From the NCBI GenBank assembly GCA_016165875.1, contig JABBOT010000029.1:4136774-4200773 (forward strand): a stretch of DNA of 64,000 nucleotides. Direction: 5' to 3'. The notes under the pieces were generated by a model, which worked only from the letters and a program-made list of their open reading frames with translations, was not told the DNA's origin and did not search any database. The DNA is from Acanthopleura granulata. Lineage: Eukaryota; Mollusca; Polyplacophora; Chitonida; Chitonidae. This document shows positions 13,401-25,800 of the stretch, piece after piece; within the stretch, counting starts at the first letter, position 1; each line of letters begins with the position of its first letter. A program made the translations under genes and the position numbers.

Positions 13401-15462
13401 ACACAGCTGCACTGCACAACGTTGTAGCTTGTGGCAATCAGAGAAATCAGTCACAAAAAGAGGAAACTCTATCTACAATTCATCCACGGGGGACCAAAAT
13501 AGGCTCTTCTGCAGCACTTTATGACAAGAAATGCAATGGTCCAAACCCCATTGCTCTACCACTTAGAGTTTTAGCTGTATCTTCAATTTAATCATCGACG
13601 ACGTCATAATCCCGTGCATGGCAACAGCCTAAACTCCTTAGATACCGAGGGAAATTTCTCATTTTTTCAACACGCGACCAATGCTTGCGGCAATTTGCAT
13701 CCCGTGATGCCTTCCTCATGTGGCTAAGCTTTAAAATGCCTAACTGAAAAACACCGATTGAATGACTATTTCTATCATTAACATATATAAATACTATGAG
13801 ATCTTATTATACATACACATACCAGTTAAATTTCCTTCGAATTGAAAGTAGTAACATTACGACGACAGCTCACTTGCTCTTGTCGACAGACTTCATATGC
13901 TATGAGTTATCTGAGTAGATCATACATACAGCGTTACGTGGACCACAGCAAATGCCATTCCCATTTCTATACATTACACACAGCTGAAATACACCAACTT
14001 TCACTTTCTGGCGATCACCAAACTCAGTCAAGAAAAAAAGTCACCCAAACTACAATTCATCAAAAGGCCTTTAAAAAATCTATTCTCTTCCAATTTTTGA
14101 CGAGAAATCGAATGGTGTAATACAATTTGTTCTCTGAAACACTCATTTACGTGTCTCTCAAATTGAAAGATGGATGACGTCACAATCCCGTGCCTGCCAA
14201 TAGCCTCAAATCGGTAGAAACCAACAGAAATTTGTAACATTTCAACAAATGCTGCACGCTCCCCTAATATACATCAATTATTACCTTCGTTGTGTCCATC
14301 AGAATTGAAATGCCCACTTGAGTACCGCCGGCAGAACTTACCCTCTGTTTTACATATACAAACACTGTGAGACCTTACTGTATGTATAGATAGGAGCCAG
14401 GTTTTATTCCACTTCTATGTAACTACTTTACCGAGACAGTTTACTTGACCTATCCAAAAGAGTTGATATTGCATCAATTATCCAACAAGATAAAATACAC
14501 AGAGGAATGTGGATCACAGCAATTGATATTCTTATTTCTACACATTACACACAGCTGCACTGCACAACGTTGTAGCTTGTGGCAATCAGAGAAATCAGTC
14601 ACAAAAAGGGGAAACTCTATCTAGAATTCATCCACGGGGGACCAAAATAGGCTCTTCTGCAGCACTTTATGAAAAGAAATCCAATGGTCCAAACCCCATT
14701 CCCCTACCACTTAGAGTTTTAGCTGTAACTTCAATTTAATCATCGATGACGTCATAATCCCGTGCATGGCAACAGCCTAAACTCCTTAGATACCGAGGGA
14801 AATTTCTCATTTTTTCAACACGCGACCAATGCTTGCGGTAATTTGTGTCCCTTGATGCCTTCGTCATGTGGCTAAAATTTAATGATGGCCAACTGAGGAA
14901 GACCGATTGAATAACTAATTCTATTATTTCCATATATAAATGCTATGAGAGCTCATTATCCATACACATACCAGTTAGCTTTCGTTGGAATTGAAAGTAG
15001 AAACATTACGACGAGAGCTCACTTGCCCTTGTCGACAGACTTCATGTGCTAGGAGTTATCTGAGTAGATCATACATACAGCGGTACGTGGACCACAGCAA
15101 ATGCCATTCCTATTTCTCTACATTACCCACAGCTGAAATACACCAACTTTCATATTCTGGCAATCACCAAAGTCAAGGAAGAAAAAAAAGGCCACCCCGG
15201 CTACAATTCATCAAACGCCATAAAAAAATCTATTCTCATGCGATTTATAACGAGAAATCGAATGGTGTAATACAATTTGTTCTCCGACTCAGTCATTTGC
15301 CTGTCTCTCAAATTGACAGATGGATGACGTCACAATCCCGTGCCTGCCAATAGCCTCAAATCGGTAGAAACCAAACGAAATTTGTAACATTTTAACAAAT
15401 GCTGCACGCTAGCCTTAATATACATCAATTAATACCTTGGTTGTGTCCATCAGAATTAAAAT
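7420..15462. repeat. Higher-order repeat, 7 units (8043 bp), copy 1
   Basis: Unit lengths in order are 1148, 1148, 1150, 1148, 1150, 1148, 1151. The two classes also differ in sequence: short units carry CGACGTCA in half A and a half B with AAAGTAGTAACATTACG, whereas long units carry TGACGTCA in half A and AAAGTAGAAACATTACG in half B. The doubled short unit at 7420/8568 recurs at 15463/16611, so every landmark repeats at +8043 bp. The last unit has one extra A in the A-run at 15181-15190. Confidence 0.8.
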
Positions 15463-18400
15463 GCCCACTTGAGGGACAAAGGCAGAACTTACCCTCTGTT
15501 TTACATATACAAATACTGTGAGACCTTACTATATGTATATATAGGAGCCGGGTTTTATTCCATTTCTATCTAACTACTTTACCGAGACAGTTTACTTGAC
15601 CTATCCAAAAGAGTTGATATTGCATCAATTATCCAACCAGATAAAATACACAGAGGAATGTGGATCACAGCAATTGATATTCTTATTTCTACACATTACA
15701 CACAGCTGCACTGCAGAACGTTGTAGCTTGTGGCAATCAGAGAAATCAGTCACAAAAAGAGGAAACTCTATCTACAATTCATCCACGGGGGACCAAAATA
15801 GGCTCTTCTGCAGCACTTTATGACAAGAAATGCAATGGTCCAAACCCCATTGCTCTACCACTTAGAGTTTTAGCTGTATCTTCAATTTAATCATCGACGA
15901 CGTCATAATCCCGTGCATGGCAACAGCCTAAACTCCTTAGATACCGAGGGAAATTTCTCATTTTTTCAACACGCGACCAATGCTTGCGGCAATTTGCATC
16001 CCGTGATGCCTTCCTCATGTGGCTAAGCTTTAAAATGCCTAACTGAAAAACACCGATTGAATGACTATTTCTATCATTAACATATATAAATACTATGAGA
16101 TCTTATTATACATACACATACCAGTTAAATTTCCTTCGAATTGAAAGTAGTAACATTACGACGACAGCTCACTTGCTCTTGTCGACAGACTTCATATGCT
16201 ATGAGTTATCTGAGTAGATCATACATACAGCGTTACGTGGACCACAGCAAATGCCATTCCCATTTCTATACATTACACACAGCTGAAATACACCAACTTT
16301 CACTTTCTGGCGATCACCAAACTCAGTCAAGAAAAAAAGTCACCCAAACTACAATTCATCAAAAGGCCTTTAAAAAATCTATTCTCTTCCAATTTTTGAC
16401 GAGAAATCGAATGGTGTAATACAATTTGTTCTCTGAAACACTCATTTACGTGTCTCTCAAATTGAAAGATGGATGACGTCACAATCCCGTGCCTGCCAAT
16501 AGCCTCAAATCGGTAGAAACCAACAGAAATTTGTAACATTTCAACAAATGCTGCACGCTCCCCTAATATACATCAATTATTACCTTCGTTGTGTCCATCA
16601 GAATTGAAATGCCCACTTGAGTACCGCCGGCAGAACTTACCCTCTGTTTTACATATACAAACACTGTGAGACCTTACTGTATGTATAGATAGGAGCCAGG
16701 TTTTATTCCACTTCTATGTAACTACTTTACCGAGACAGTTTACTTGACCTATCCAAAAGAGTTGATATTGCATCAATTATCCAACAAGATAAAATACACA
16801 GAGGAATGTGGATCACAGCAATTGATATTCTTATTTCTACACATTACACACAGCTGCACTGCACAACGTTGTAGCTTGTGGCAATCAGAGAAATCAGTCA
16901 CAAAAAGAGGAAACTCTATCTACAATTCATCCACGGGGGACCAAAATAGGCTCTTCTGCAGCACTTTATGACAAGAAATGCAATGGTCCAAACCCCATTG
17001 CTCTACCACTTAGAGTTTTAGCTGTATCTTCAATTTAATCATCGACGACGTCATAATCCCGTGCATGGCAACAGCCTAAACTCCTTAGATACCGAGGGAA
17101 ATTTCTCATTTTTTCAACACGCGACCAATGCTTGCGGCAATTTGCATCCCGTGATGCCTTCCTCATGTGGCTAAGCTTTAAAATGCCTAACTGAAAAACA
17201 CCGATTGAATGACTATTTCTATCATTAACATATATAAATACTATGAGATCTTATTATACATACACATACCAGTTAAATTTCCTTCGAATTGAAAGTAGTA
17301 ACATTACGACGACAGCTCACTTGCTCTTGTCGACAGACTTCATATGCTATGAGTTATCTGAGTAGATCATACATACAGCGTTACGTGGACCACAGCAAAT
17401 GCCATTCCCATTTCTATACATTACACACAGCTGAAATACACCAACTTTCACTTTCTGGCGATCACCAAACTCAGTCAAGAAAAAAAGTCACCCAAACTAC
17501 AATTCATCAAAAGGCCTTTAAAAAATCTATTCTCTTCCAATTTTTGACGAGAAATCGAATGGTGTAATACAATTTGTTCTCTGAAACACTCATTTACGTG
17601 TCTCTCAAATTGAAAGATGGATGACGTCACAATCCCGTGCCTGCCAATAGCCTCAAATCGGTAGAAACCAACAGAAATTTGTAACATTTCAACAAATGCT
17701 GCACGCTCCCCTAATATACATCAATTATTACCTTCGTTGTGTCCATCAGAATTGAAATGCCCACTTGAGTACCGCCGGCAGAACTTACCCTCTGTTTTAC
17801 ATATACAAACACTGTGAGACCTTACTGTATGTATAGATAGGAGCCAGGTTTTATTCCACTTCTATGTAACTACTTTACCGAGACAGTTTACTTGACCTAT
17901 CCAAAAGAGTTGATATTGCATCAATTATCCAACAAGATAAAATACACAGAGGAATGTGGATCACAGCAATTGATATTCTTATTTCTACACATTACACACA
18001 GCTGCACTGCACAACGTTGTAGCTTGTGGCAATCAGAGAAATCAGTCACAAAAAGAGCAAACTCTATCTAGAATTCATCCACGGGGGACCAAAATAGGCT
18101 CTTCTGCAGCACTTTATGAAAAGAAATCCAATGGTCCAAACCCCATTCCTCTACCACTTAGAGTTTTAGCTGTAACTTCAATTTAATCATCGATGACGTC
18201 ATAATCCCGTGCATGGCAACAGCCTAAACTCCTTAGATACCGAGGGAAATTTCTCATTTTTTCAACACGCGACCAATGCTTGCGGTAATTTGTGTCCCTT
18301 GATGCCTTCGTCATGTGGCTAAAATTTAATGATGGCCAACTGAGGAAGACCGATTGAATAACTAATTCTATTATTTCCATATATAAATGCTATGAGAGCT

Positions 18401-21400
18401 CATTATCCATACACATACCAGTTAGCTTTCGTTCGAATTGAAAGTAGAAACATTACGACTAGAGCTCACTTGCCCTTGTCGACAGACTTCATGTGCTAGG
18501 AGTTATCTGAGTAGATCATACATACAGCGGTACGTGGACCACAGCAAATGCCATTCCTATTTCTCTACATTACCCACAGCTGAAATACACCAACTTTCAT
18601 ATTCTGGCAATCACCAAAGTCAAGGAAGAAAAAAAGGCCACCCCGGCTACAATTCATCAAACGCCATAAAAAAATCTATTCTCATGCGATTTATAACGAG
18701 AAATCGAATGGTGTAATACAATTTGTTCTCCGACTCAGTCATTTGCCTGTCTCTCAAATTGACAGATGGATGACGTCACAATCCCGTGCCTGCCAATAGC
18801 CTCAAATCGGTAGAAACCAAACGAAATTTGTAACATTTTAACAAATGCTGCACGCTAGCCTTAATATACATCAATTAATACCTTGGTTGTGTCCATCAGA
18901 ATTAAAATGCCCACTTGAGGGACAAAGGCAGAACTTACCCTCTGTTTTACATATACAAATACTGTGAGACCTTACTATATGTATATATAGGAGCCGGGTT
19001 TTATTCCATTTCTATCTAACTACTTTACCGAGACAGTTTACTTGACCTATCCAAAAGAGTTGATATTGCATCAATTATCCAACCAGATAAAATACACAGA
19101 GGAATGTGGATCACAGCAATTGATATTCTTATTTCTACACATTACACACAGCTGCACTGCACAACGTTGTAGCTTGTGGCAATCAGAGAAATCAGTCACA
19201 AAAAGAGGAAACTCTATCTACAATTCATCCACGGGGGACCAAAATAGGCTCTTCTGCAGCACTTTATGACAAGAAATGCAATGGTCCAAACCCCATTGCT
19301 CTACCACTTAGAGTTTTAGCTGTATCTTCAATTTAATCATCGACGACGTCATAATCCCGTGCATGGCAACAGCCTAAACTCCTTAGATACCGAGGGAAAT
19401 TTCTCATTTTTTCAACACGCGACCAATGCTTGCGGCAATTTGCATCCCGTGATGCCTTCCTCATGTGGCTAAGCTTTAAAATGCCTAACTGAAAAACACC
19501 GATTGAATGACTATTTCTATCATTAACATATATAAATACTATGAGATCTTATTATACATACACATACCAGTTAAATTTCCTTCGAATTGAAAGTAGTAAC
19601 ATTACGACGACAGCTCACTTGCTCTTGTCGACAGACTTCATATGCTATGAGTTATCTGAGTAGATCATACATACAGCGTTACGTGGACCACAGCAAATGC
19701 CATTCCCATTTCTATACATTACACACAGCTGAAATACACCAACTTTCACTTTCTGGCGATCACCAAACTCAGTCAAGAAAAAAAGTCACCCAAACTACAA
19801 TTCATCAAAAGGCCTTTAAAAAATCTATTCTCTTCCAATTTTTGACGAGAAATCGAATGGTGTAATACAATTTGTTCTCTGAAACACTCATTTACGTGTC
19901 TCTCAAATTGAAAGATGGATGACGTCACAATCCCGTGCCTGCCAATAGCCTCAAATCGGTAGAAACCAACAGAAATTTGTAACATTTCAACAAATGCTGC
20001 ACGCTCCCCTAATATACATCAATTATTACCTTCGTTGTGTCCATCAGAATTGAAATGCCCACTTGAGTACCGCCGGCAGAACTTACCCTCTGTTTTACAT
20101 ATACAAACACTGTGAGACCTTACTGTATGTATAGATAGGAGCCAGGTTTTATTCCACTTCTATGTAACTACTTTACCGAGACAGTTTACTTGACCTATCC
20201 AAAAGAGTTGATATTGCATCAATTATCCAACAAGATAAAATACACAGAGGAATGTGGATCACAGCAATTGATATTCTTATTTCTACACATTACACACAGC
20301 TGCACTGCACAACGTTGTAGCTTGTGGCAATCAGAGAAATCAGTCACAAAAAGGGGAAACTCTATCTAGAATTCATCCACGGGGGACCAAAATAGGCTCT
20401 TCTGCAGCACTTTATGAAAAGAAATCCAATGGTCCAAACCCCATTCCCCTACCACTTAGAGTTTTAGCTGTAACTTCAATTTAATCATCGATGACGTCAT
20501 AATCCCGTGCATGGCAACAGCCTAAACTCCTTAGATACCGAGGGAAATTTCTCATTTTTTCAACACGCGACCAATGCTTGCGGTAATTTGTGTCCCTTGA
20601 TGCCTTCGTCATGTGGCTAAAATTTAATGATGGCCAACTGAGGAAGACCGATTGAATAACTAATTCTATTATTTCCATATATAAATGCTATGAGAGCTCA
20701 TTATCCATACACATACCAGTTAGCTTTCGTTGGAATTGAAAGTAGAAACATTACGACGAGAGCTCACTTGCCCTTGTCGACAGACTTCATGTGCTAGGAG
20801 TTATCTGAGTAGATCATACATACAGCGGTACGTGGACCACAGCAAATGCCATTCCTATTTCTCTACATTACCCACAGCTGAAATACACCAACTTTCATAT
20901 TCTGGCAATCACCAAAGTCAAGGAAGAAAAAAAGGCCACCCCGGCTACAATTCATCAAACGCCATAAAAAAATCTATTCTCATGCGATTTATAACGAGAA
21001 ATCGAATGGTGTAATACAATTTGTTCTCCGACTCAGTCATTTGCCTGTCTCTCAAATTGACAGATGGATGACGTCACAATCCCGTGCCTGCCAATAGCCT
21101 CAAATCGGTAGAAACCAAACGAAATTTGTAACATTTTAACAAATGCTGCACGCTAGCCTTAATATACATCAATTAATACCTTGGTTGTGTCCATCAGAAT
21201 TAAAATGCCCACTTGAGGGACAAAGGCAGAACTTACCCTCTGTTTTACATATACAAATACTGTGAGACCTTACTATATGTATATATAGGAGCCGGGTTTT
21301 ATTCCATTTCTATCTAACTACTTTACCGAGACAGTTTACTTGACCTATCCAAAAGAGTTGATATTGCATCAATTATCCAACCAGATAAAATACACAGAGG

Positions 21401-21903
21401 AATGTGGATCACAGCAATTGATATTCTTATTTCTACACATTACACACAGCTGCACTGCACAACGTTGTAGCTTGTGGCAATCAGAGAAATCAGTCACAAA
21501 AAGAGGAAACTCTATCTACAATTCATCCACGGGGGACCAAAATAGGCTCTTCTGCAGCACTTTATGACAAGAAATGCAATGGTCCAAACCCCATTGCTCT
21601 ACCACTTAGAGTTTTAGCTGTATCTTCAATTTAATCATCGACGACGTCATAATCCCGTGCATGGCAACAGCCTAAACTCCTTAGATACCGAGGGAAATTT
21701 CTCATTTTTTCAACACGCGACCAATGCTTGCGGCAATTTGCATCCCGTGATGCCTTCCTCATGTGGCTAAGCTTTAAAATGCCTAACTGAAAAACACCGA
21801 TTGAATGACTATTTCTATCATTAACATATATAAATACTATGAGATCTTATTATACATACACATACCAGTTAAATTTCCTTCGAATTGAAAGTAGTAACAT
21901 TAC
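15463..21903. repeat. Higher-order repeat, copy 2, cut by the gap
   Basis: Unit starts at 15463, 16611, 17759, 18909, 20057 and 21207 are each exactly 8043 bp after their counterparts in copy 1. The seventh unit is missing because the array stops at the N run. A patch around 18050-18465 differs from copy 1 at several bases, so copy 2 is not simply the same molecule assembled twice. Confidence 0.78.
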
Positions 21904-21913
21904 NNNNNNNNNN
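21904..21913. other. Assembly gap (10 N)
   Basis: A run of ten N directly follows satellite sequence that ends mid-unit, and unrelated sequence follows it. The size is a placeholder, so both the true array length and the adjacency of the satellite to the right-hand sequence are uncertain. Confidence 0.99.
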
Positions 21914-22129
21914 ATTTACTCTCTATGAATTAGTCTGTCTCTATGTACTCCTGCATAAGTCAGGATTCTGCCGGTGGACTAAACATATCCACGAGGCCTG
22001 ATCCCATTGCATTGTCTTCCTGTTCTTGTTTAATAATAGCCATAATCACAGTGCACTGTAGGTAATTCTAGATCACTGACATCTCTTTACTTGTAGTTAA
22101 TCACGCTGTACTTTTTATTACCTAATTCG

Positions 22130-22295
22130 TTTTAGACCATGGTGCTGGGGGGAAGTGTAAATTGCTATTTTGTATACATCTACATGAACAGCTAGAATAA
22201 CACCCTATATAAAATAAACTGACAAAAGTCCGGATATCACCAATGGCCAACAACCACAAGTTTGCCGTGGCGCTGGTTTTACTCTCTATACTGTA
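22130..22295 (-). repeat. Dispersed repeat family R1, copy 1
   Basis: Read on the plus strand it runs from ACCATGGTGCTGGGG through TACATGAACAG and AAACTGACA to CGCTGGTTTTACTCTC. The same order of landmarks is found in five other places in this window (see the other R1 entries). No inverted ends or coding sequence are seen, and the family is unnamed. Confidence 0.7.
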
Positions 22296-23795
22296 GTCAT
22301 TTTTAAAATTCAAACGGGATAACTTGGAAACTAATTCATCGAATGAATGAAACGACATGCCTCAGGCAAATCTATATTTTGCATTCAATACATCATGAAA
22401 ATCCTGTATTTTCCCGCTGTATTGACATAAACGGACGCACAGACAGATAGAGCTCATGGCTACATCTCCCCCTGTTTCCCTATCTTTCTGGGATCTACAA
22501 GATACGGCATGTCGTCAATCATGTGAAGCTGTAAAAACACAGATATAAACAGTCGGGTTTATATCTAACCACTTTACGTCACACCGATTCCACAATCAAT
22601 CACCTGTGACAATAGCCTGTCGATGGGCCAGATACTTGTTCTATTATGAAATCACGTTTGTAGAGCCAAGCGTGCTGAGTTTAAGTAGGCACCATTATTA
22701 ACTGTCACGAATTGATTGGAGCGTCTCTGAAGAACGACATTTTGATATCGACATCTCTTCCAGTATTTACTGAGCAAATATTTGGTTTCCTGTGGAATAA
22801 ACAAAATCCATTATTTGCCCATAACACGTCAATTTATTACGTGACTTTAACCCCTTTTCCCCCAATCAATTATGCTACAATAGTTGATCTGCACAAGACT
22901 TAAGGACATGATTACACAGGTTGTTCATTCACCTGACGTATACACTCAGCCCAGGAAGTAGAGTATCGACCTGGGCGATTGTAATGTCTCTCACGTGAGT
23001 AACTTAATTATCATTGAATGCTTCTACATGATAAGGTGTAGCCCAGCTCTAATACTATACACTCTACGTTATGACAGCGCGGAAACCTAATAGTGTTTGT
23101 CCACCTGAATAATAGTTGACGCAAGTTAGCAGGTGACTACACATTCGTGGACATATACCACTTCATGCATCACACTGAAATGCTTCCAAGGGGAGCACGT
23201 TAAAATGTTAAGCTTCGGTGTTAATTAGGAACCCTGGTTCCCCTTATCTGGGTTCAGTGTACGCATATTGTATAGTTATTTGAGATAGCATAGTCGCGGA
23301 ATAGCACAGGTGGCTAAAAATATTGACTGAGACAATATACCACTTCCCATCAATTGTACCCTATTGCTAGCAGTCTTTGTCAACCGTCTACACCATGGGA
23401 ATTCTCGGATTCCAACAAAATAAGACATATTTAGCTGACCTGCCGTGTTTCAGGTGCCGTGATCAGGTATTACCTGTCTGATGATCAAACGCGACACAAG
23501 TCTAGGTTCCTGTTAGCTAAATCTATTGATGTGATTTAGAAAGAGGCTCAAATGACAACTGTATGGTTATTTGGTCTTCCACATTCCGATGGTTTAAAGT
23601 GCCTGAGACAGTTCCCGATTTCATACCCAACAGATCATACCCGTGCATGCTTGTCATGTAAAAACAAAAATATTTCCTTTTCTTAAAAATTTCTTTGACT
23701 TGCCGTAATTTGTTTTAATGACAGTCTTCTTGTAACATTAAGTGGGATGCGGCGAATGGTTGCAAAATGTTCAATATTTGAATTAAACGACTCCA
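22296..23795. other. Non-coding, nothing recognised
   Basis: About 1.5 kb of A+T-rich unique-looking sequence. Only short unsupported open frames exist, and no splice-supported exon, SINE end or inverted repeat was recognised. Confidence 0.5.
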
Positions 23796-24183
23796 GCACG
23801 GAGAGTAAAACCAGAGGAGAGAGTCTGGTAGTTGGCAAAACGTCACACATAACCGTTGAAATTCGGTGTATTGTCAATTTACCTGATTTAGAGTTTTATG
23901 TCATAACTGTTCATGGTGGGATTCCGTGGCCGAGAAGGTTTGCGCGCCAGCGCGGCTTTACGACCCCATGTCTCTCACCCGTGAGTTCAAGTCCAGCTCC
24001 TGCTGGCTTCCTGTCCGCCAGCTCTGCCCGATTTCCTCCCATCATAGTGCTGGCCGTCGTGGTATAAGTGAAATATTCTTTAGCACGGCGTAAAACACAA
24101 ATCAAATAAATGACTCTAACTGTTCATGTAAATGCTTAAATAGCAACAAATAATACGCCCCCTATAGCCATAGCTTAAGAAGA
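23796..24183 (+). repeat. Dispersed repeat family R1, copy 2, split by a SINE
   Basis: The left part starts at GAGAGTAAAACCAGAGG and runs to AACTGTTCATG; the right part resumes with AACTGTTCATGTAAATGC and ends at CATAGCTTAAG. Removing the SINE (23916-24116) and one copy of the 12-bp duplication gives a colinear copy that matches copy 3 in reverse orientation. This shows that R1 is older than the SINE insertion. Confidence 0.75.
23916..24116 (+). mobile_element. tRNA-derived SINE with 12-bp target duplication
   Basis: The 5' part, with TTCCGTGGCCGAGAAGG and later GAGTTCAAGTCC, gives A- and B-box-like promoter blocks. The central part contains CTGGCTTCCTGTCCG and TTTCCTCCCATCATAG. The 3' end is GTATAAGTGAAATATTC, then CACGGCGTAAAACAC and ATCAAATAAA. 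TAACTGTTCATG flanks it on both sides (23904-23915 and 24117-24128). The duplication fixes the boundaries. Confidence 0.88.
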
Positions 24184-24380
24184 GTTAGGTAAAACCTGCA
24201 CGGTGATGTTGACTGGAATTCATGAAACGCCGCTGATCTAGAACTGCCCAGAATGCCGTATTGTCAGCATACTGAACAAACAGTAATATGAAAACATTGA
24301 AAACGTCGATGCTTAGTCAGCTAGCTGAATCCTGACTTATGCAGGAATTCCTGTGTGGGATCCTTCTATCCATACATTGG

Positions 24381-24560
24381 GGCATAGGTGTCCGTGGGTT
24401 GGCGTGCTGGTGTCCTAGAACGAGCTCAAGTCTAATTCAAGCTGGCTTCCTCCCCTTTCGTTCATGAGAGGGTCTCCCGACAGGTCGTGGGTTTCCCAGG
24501 TACAAGTGAAATATTCTCGAGTACCGCGTAAAACACCGAGTAAAATCAGATCAAATCATA
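24381..24560 (+). mobile_element. tRNA-derived SINE, decayed
   Basis: Same family as the SINE at 23916. GAGCTCAAGTCTAATTC is a degraded B-box region, GCTGGCTTCCTCCCC and GTCGTGGGTTTCCC form the body, and AAGTGAAATATTCTCGAG plus CGCGTAAAACACCGA form the 3' end. No clear target duplication. Confidence 0.72.
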
Positions 24561-24893
24561 TCAACTATGCATGGCTTCAAAGACGAAACTGCCAAACAAT
24601 ACATGCACACTTCTGTTGAAGTATCTACACCACAAACTGTATGAGAATGTCACATTAACATCATAGATTAAATGTGACATTATCAGGATCATTAAGTGTT
24701 TACACTCCGCAGGTGAAATGCCAGGCATGGGTAAACAATTCCCATCTAATAATTACCGAATTCCCGCTTTATTTTCGTTGAACTCAGACGTATACTCCAT
24801 TTGAATCCTCGAAAGCAACCATTATACACAAAGAAAGTGTAATTCCAGACCAGCGACCTGTAATATTTGCATTTAATATGACTGTAATTATTC

Positions 24894-25080
24894 TGCTTAA
24901 GCCATAGTCCTGGGAAGGGTGGTGGTGGTGGTGGTGTAAATTGTTACTTCTTAAACACTTACATGAACAGTTAGGATGAAACCCTAACTGGGATAAACTG
25001 ACACGAGGACGGATTTCTCCCGTAACGTGTGACCATTTCCCAACTATCACACCGTCGTCGTTGCTCTGGTTTTACACTTT
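24894..25080 (-). repeat. Dispersed repeat family R1, copy 3
   Basis: Plus-strand reading gives CTTAAGCCATAGTCCTGG, a short GGT run, TTACATGAACAGTTAGG, AAACTGACACGAGGACGG and GCTCTGGTTTTACAC. This is the most complete uninterrupted copy and is the reverse-orientation counterpart of the split copy at 23796. Confidence 0.72.
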
Positions 25081-25266
25081 GTTGTGTAGTCTTTTATATT
25101 TTATATCTTCATATATCCCAATAAGGACAGGGTGTCTCTGGTGTTGTGGGTTTCTCGTTATTTCGCTCACGAAATAATGTATTCATACAGTTTACGAGGA
25201 AATCAGTGGGCTTCCCAGTCCACACTAGCAACATCAAACTGATTCAAACATAAAACACACAGCACT

Positions 25267-25361
25267 GAGTAAAGCCAAAACAGCTACTACAGCGTGATAG
25301 CTGGCAAATGGTGACACGTTATCAGTGAATCCGTCCTCTTCTCAGTTTACCTCACCATGGC
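25267..25361 (+). repeat. Dispersed repeat family R1, copy 4 (partial)
   Basis: GAGTAAAGCCAAAACAGC, then GTGATAGCTGGCAAATGG, GAATCCGTCCTC and TCAGTTTACCTCACCATGG match the first half of the family; the second half is missing. Confidence 0.6.
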
Positions 25362-25751
25362 GTAAGTAAAATAAGGCAAAACATTGCAGTGATATTAAAT
25401 GCAAACTGCTAGACTTCAATGTTCTAGAATTACTAAAAATGTGCTATCATCACACTTAATATATGTACACAATAACATGAAAGTATTGCAAAGGGATCAG
25501 GCATTGGGGATGTTTAGCTCAACAGCAAAGGAACCTTTGCATTTCAACAGGTTTGCCTTTACTAAAGGTAGAATACCAGGTAGGTCATAATTCAATCTGT
25601 GCATTATCACATTTCACTCTGCACATTTTTTCTTTCACGTCACACTTCATCAGCCATTAACCTACAGATAATATACGATTATTAGACGACATAGTTCACA
25701 TAAATACTAGATAGAATTTGGTACAAAGTCTGAGTACGCCAACCATTGTTA

Positions 25752-25800
25752 ATGGCAAAGATAAATGATAAATGACTATGGCTTAACGCCACTTTGCGTT
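25752..25800 (-). repeat. LINE/SINE-type 3' tail with ATTT/CATT run
   Basis: On the minus strand it reads GCAAAGTGGCGTTAAGCCAT followed by a short CATT/TTTA run. This matches the 3' end of the retrotransposon at 32615-38326, so it is a severely 5'-truncated copy of that element or of a SINE sharing its tail. Confidence 0.6.

Larger units (their letters stand above)
1..21903. repeat. Satellite array, ~1149-bp unit, about 19 units
   Basis: The whole stretch is head-to-tail copies of one unit. Using the landmark GCCCACTTGAG, copies begin at 1143, 2293, 3443, 4592, 6271, 7420, 8568, 9716, 10866, 12014, 13164, 14312, 15463, 16611, 17759, 18909, 20057 and 21207. The spacing is 1148-1151 bp except for one 1679-bp interval at 4592-6270. 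Units from 6271 on are nearly identical; those before about 5.3 kb are more divergent. No gene or transposon interrupts the array. Small open frames recur in every copy on both strands, begin with TTG rather than ATG, and show no protein domain, so I do not call them genes. The array continues beyond the left edge and is cut mid-unit by an N gap. I do not recognise the family. Centromeric, heterochromatic or subtelomeric location is possible but cannot be judged from sequence alone. Confidence 0.97.

Noticed and set aside
673..21567. Recurring 65-122-codon open frames in the satellite on both strands
   Set aside because: They recur once per unit because the unit repeats. They overlap on opposite strands, start mostly with TTG, and show no domain or codon-selection pattern; a single extra A lengthens one to 122 codons, as expected for chance frames.
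1..21903. rDNA, 5S or histone gene cluster as explanation of the tandem array
   Set aside because: No rRNA, 5S promoter-box or histone coding motifs in the unit.
1..21903. CRISPR array
   Set aside because: Units are over 1 kb, nearly identical throughout, and have no unique spacers; the context is animal.
24784..25050. Histidine-run protein on the minus strand
   Set aside because: The His run comes from a GGT microsatellite within repeat R1; no supporting domain or splice sites.
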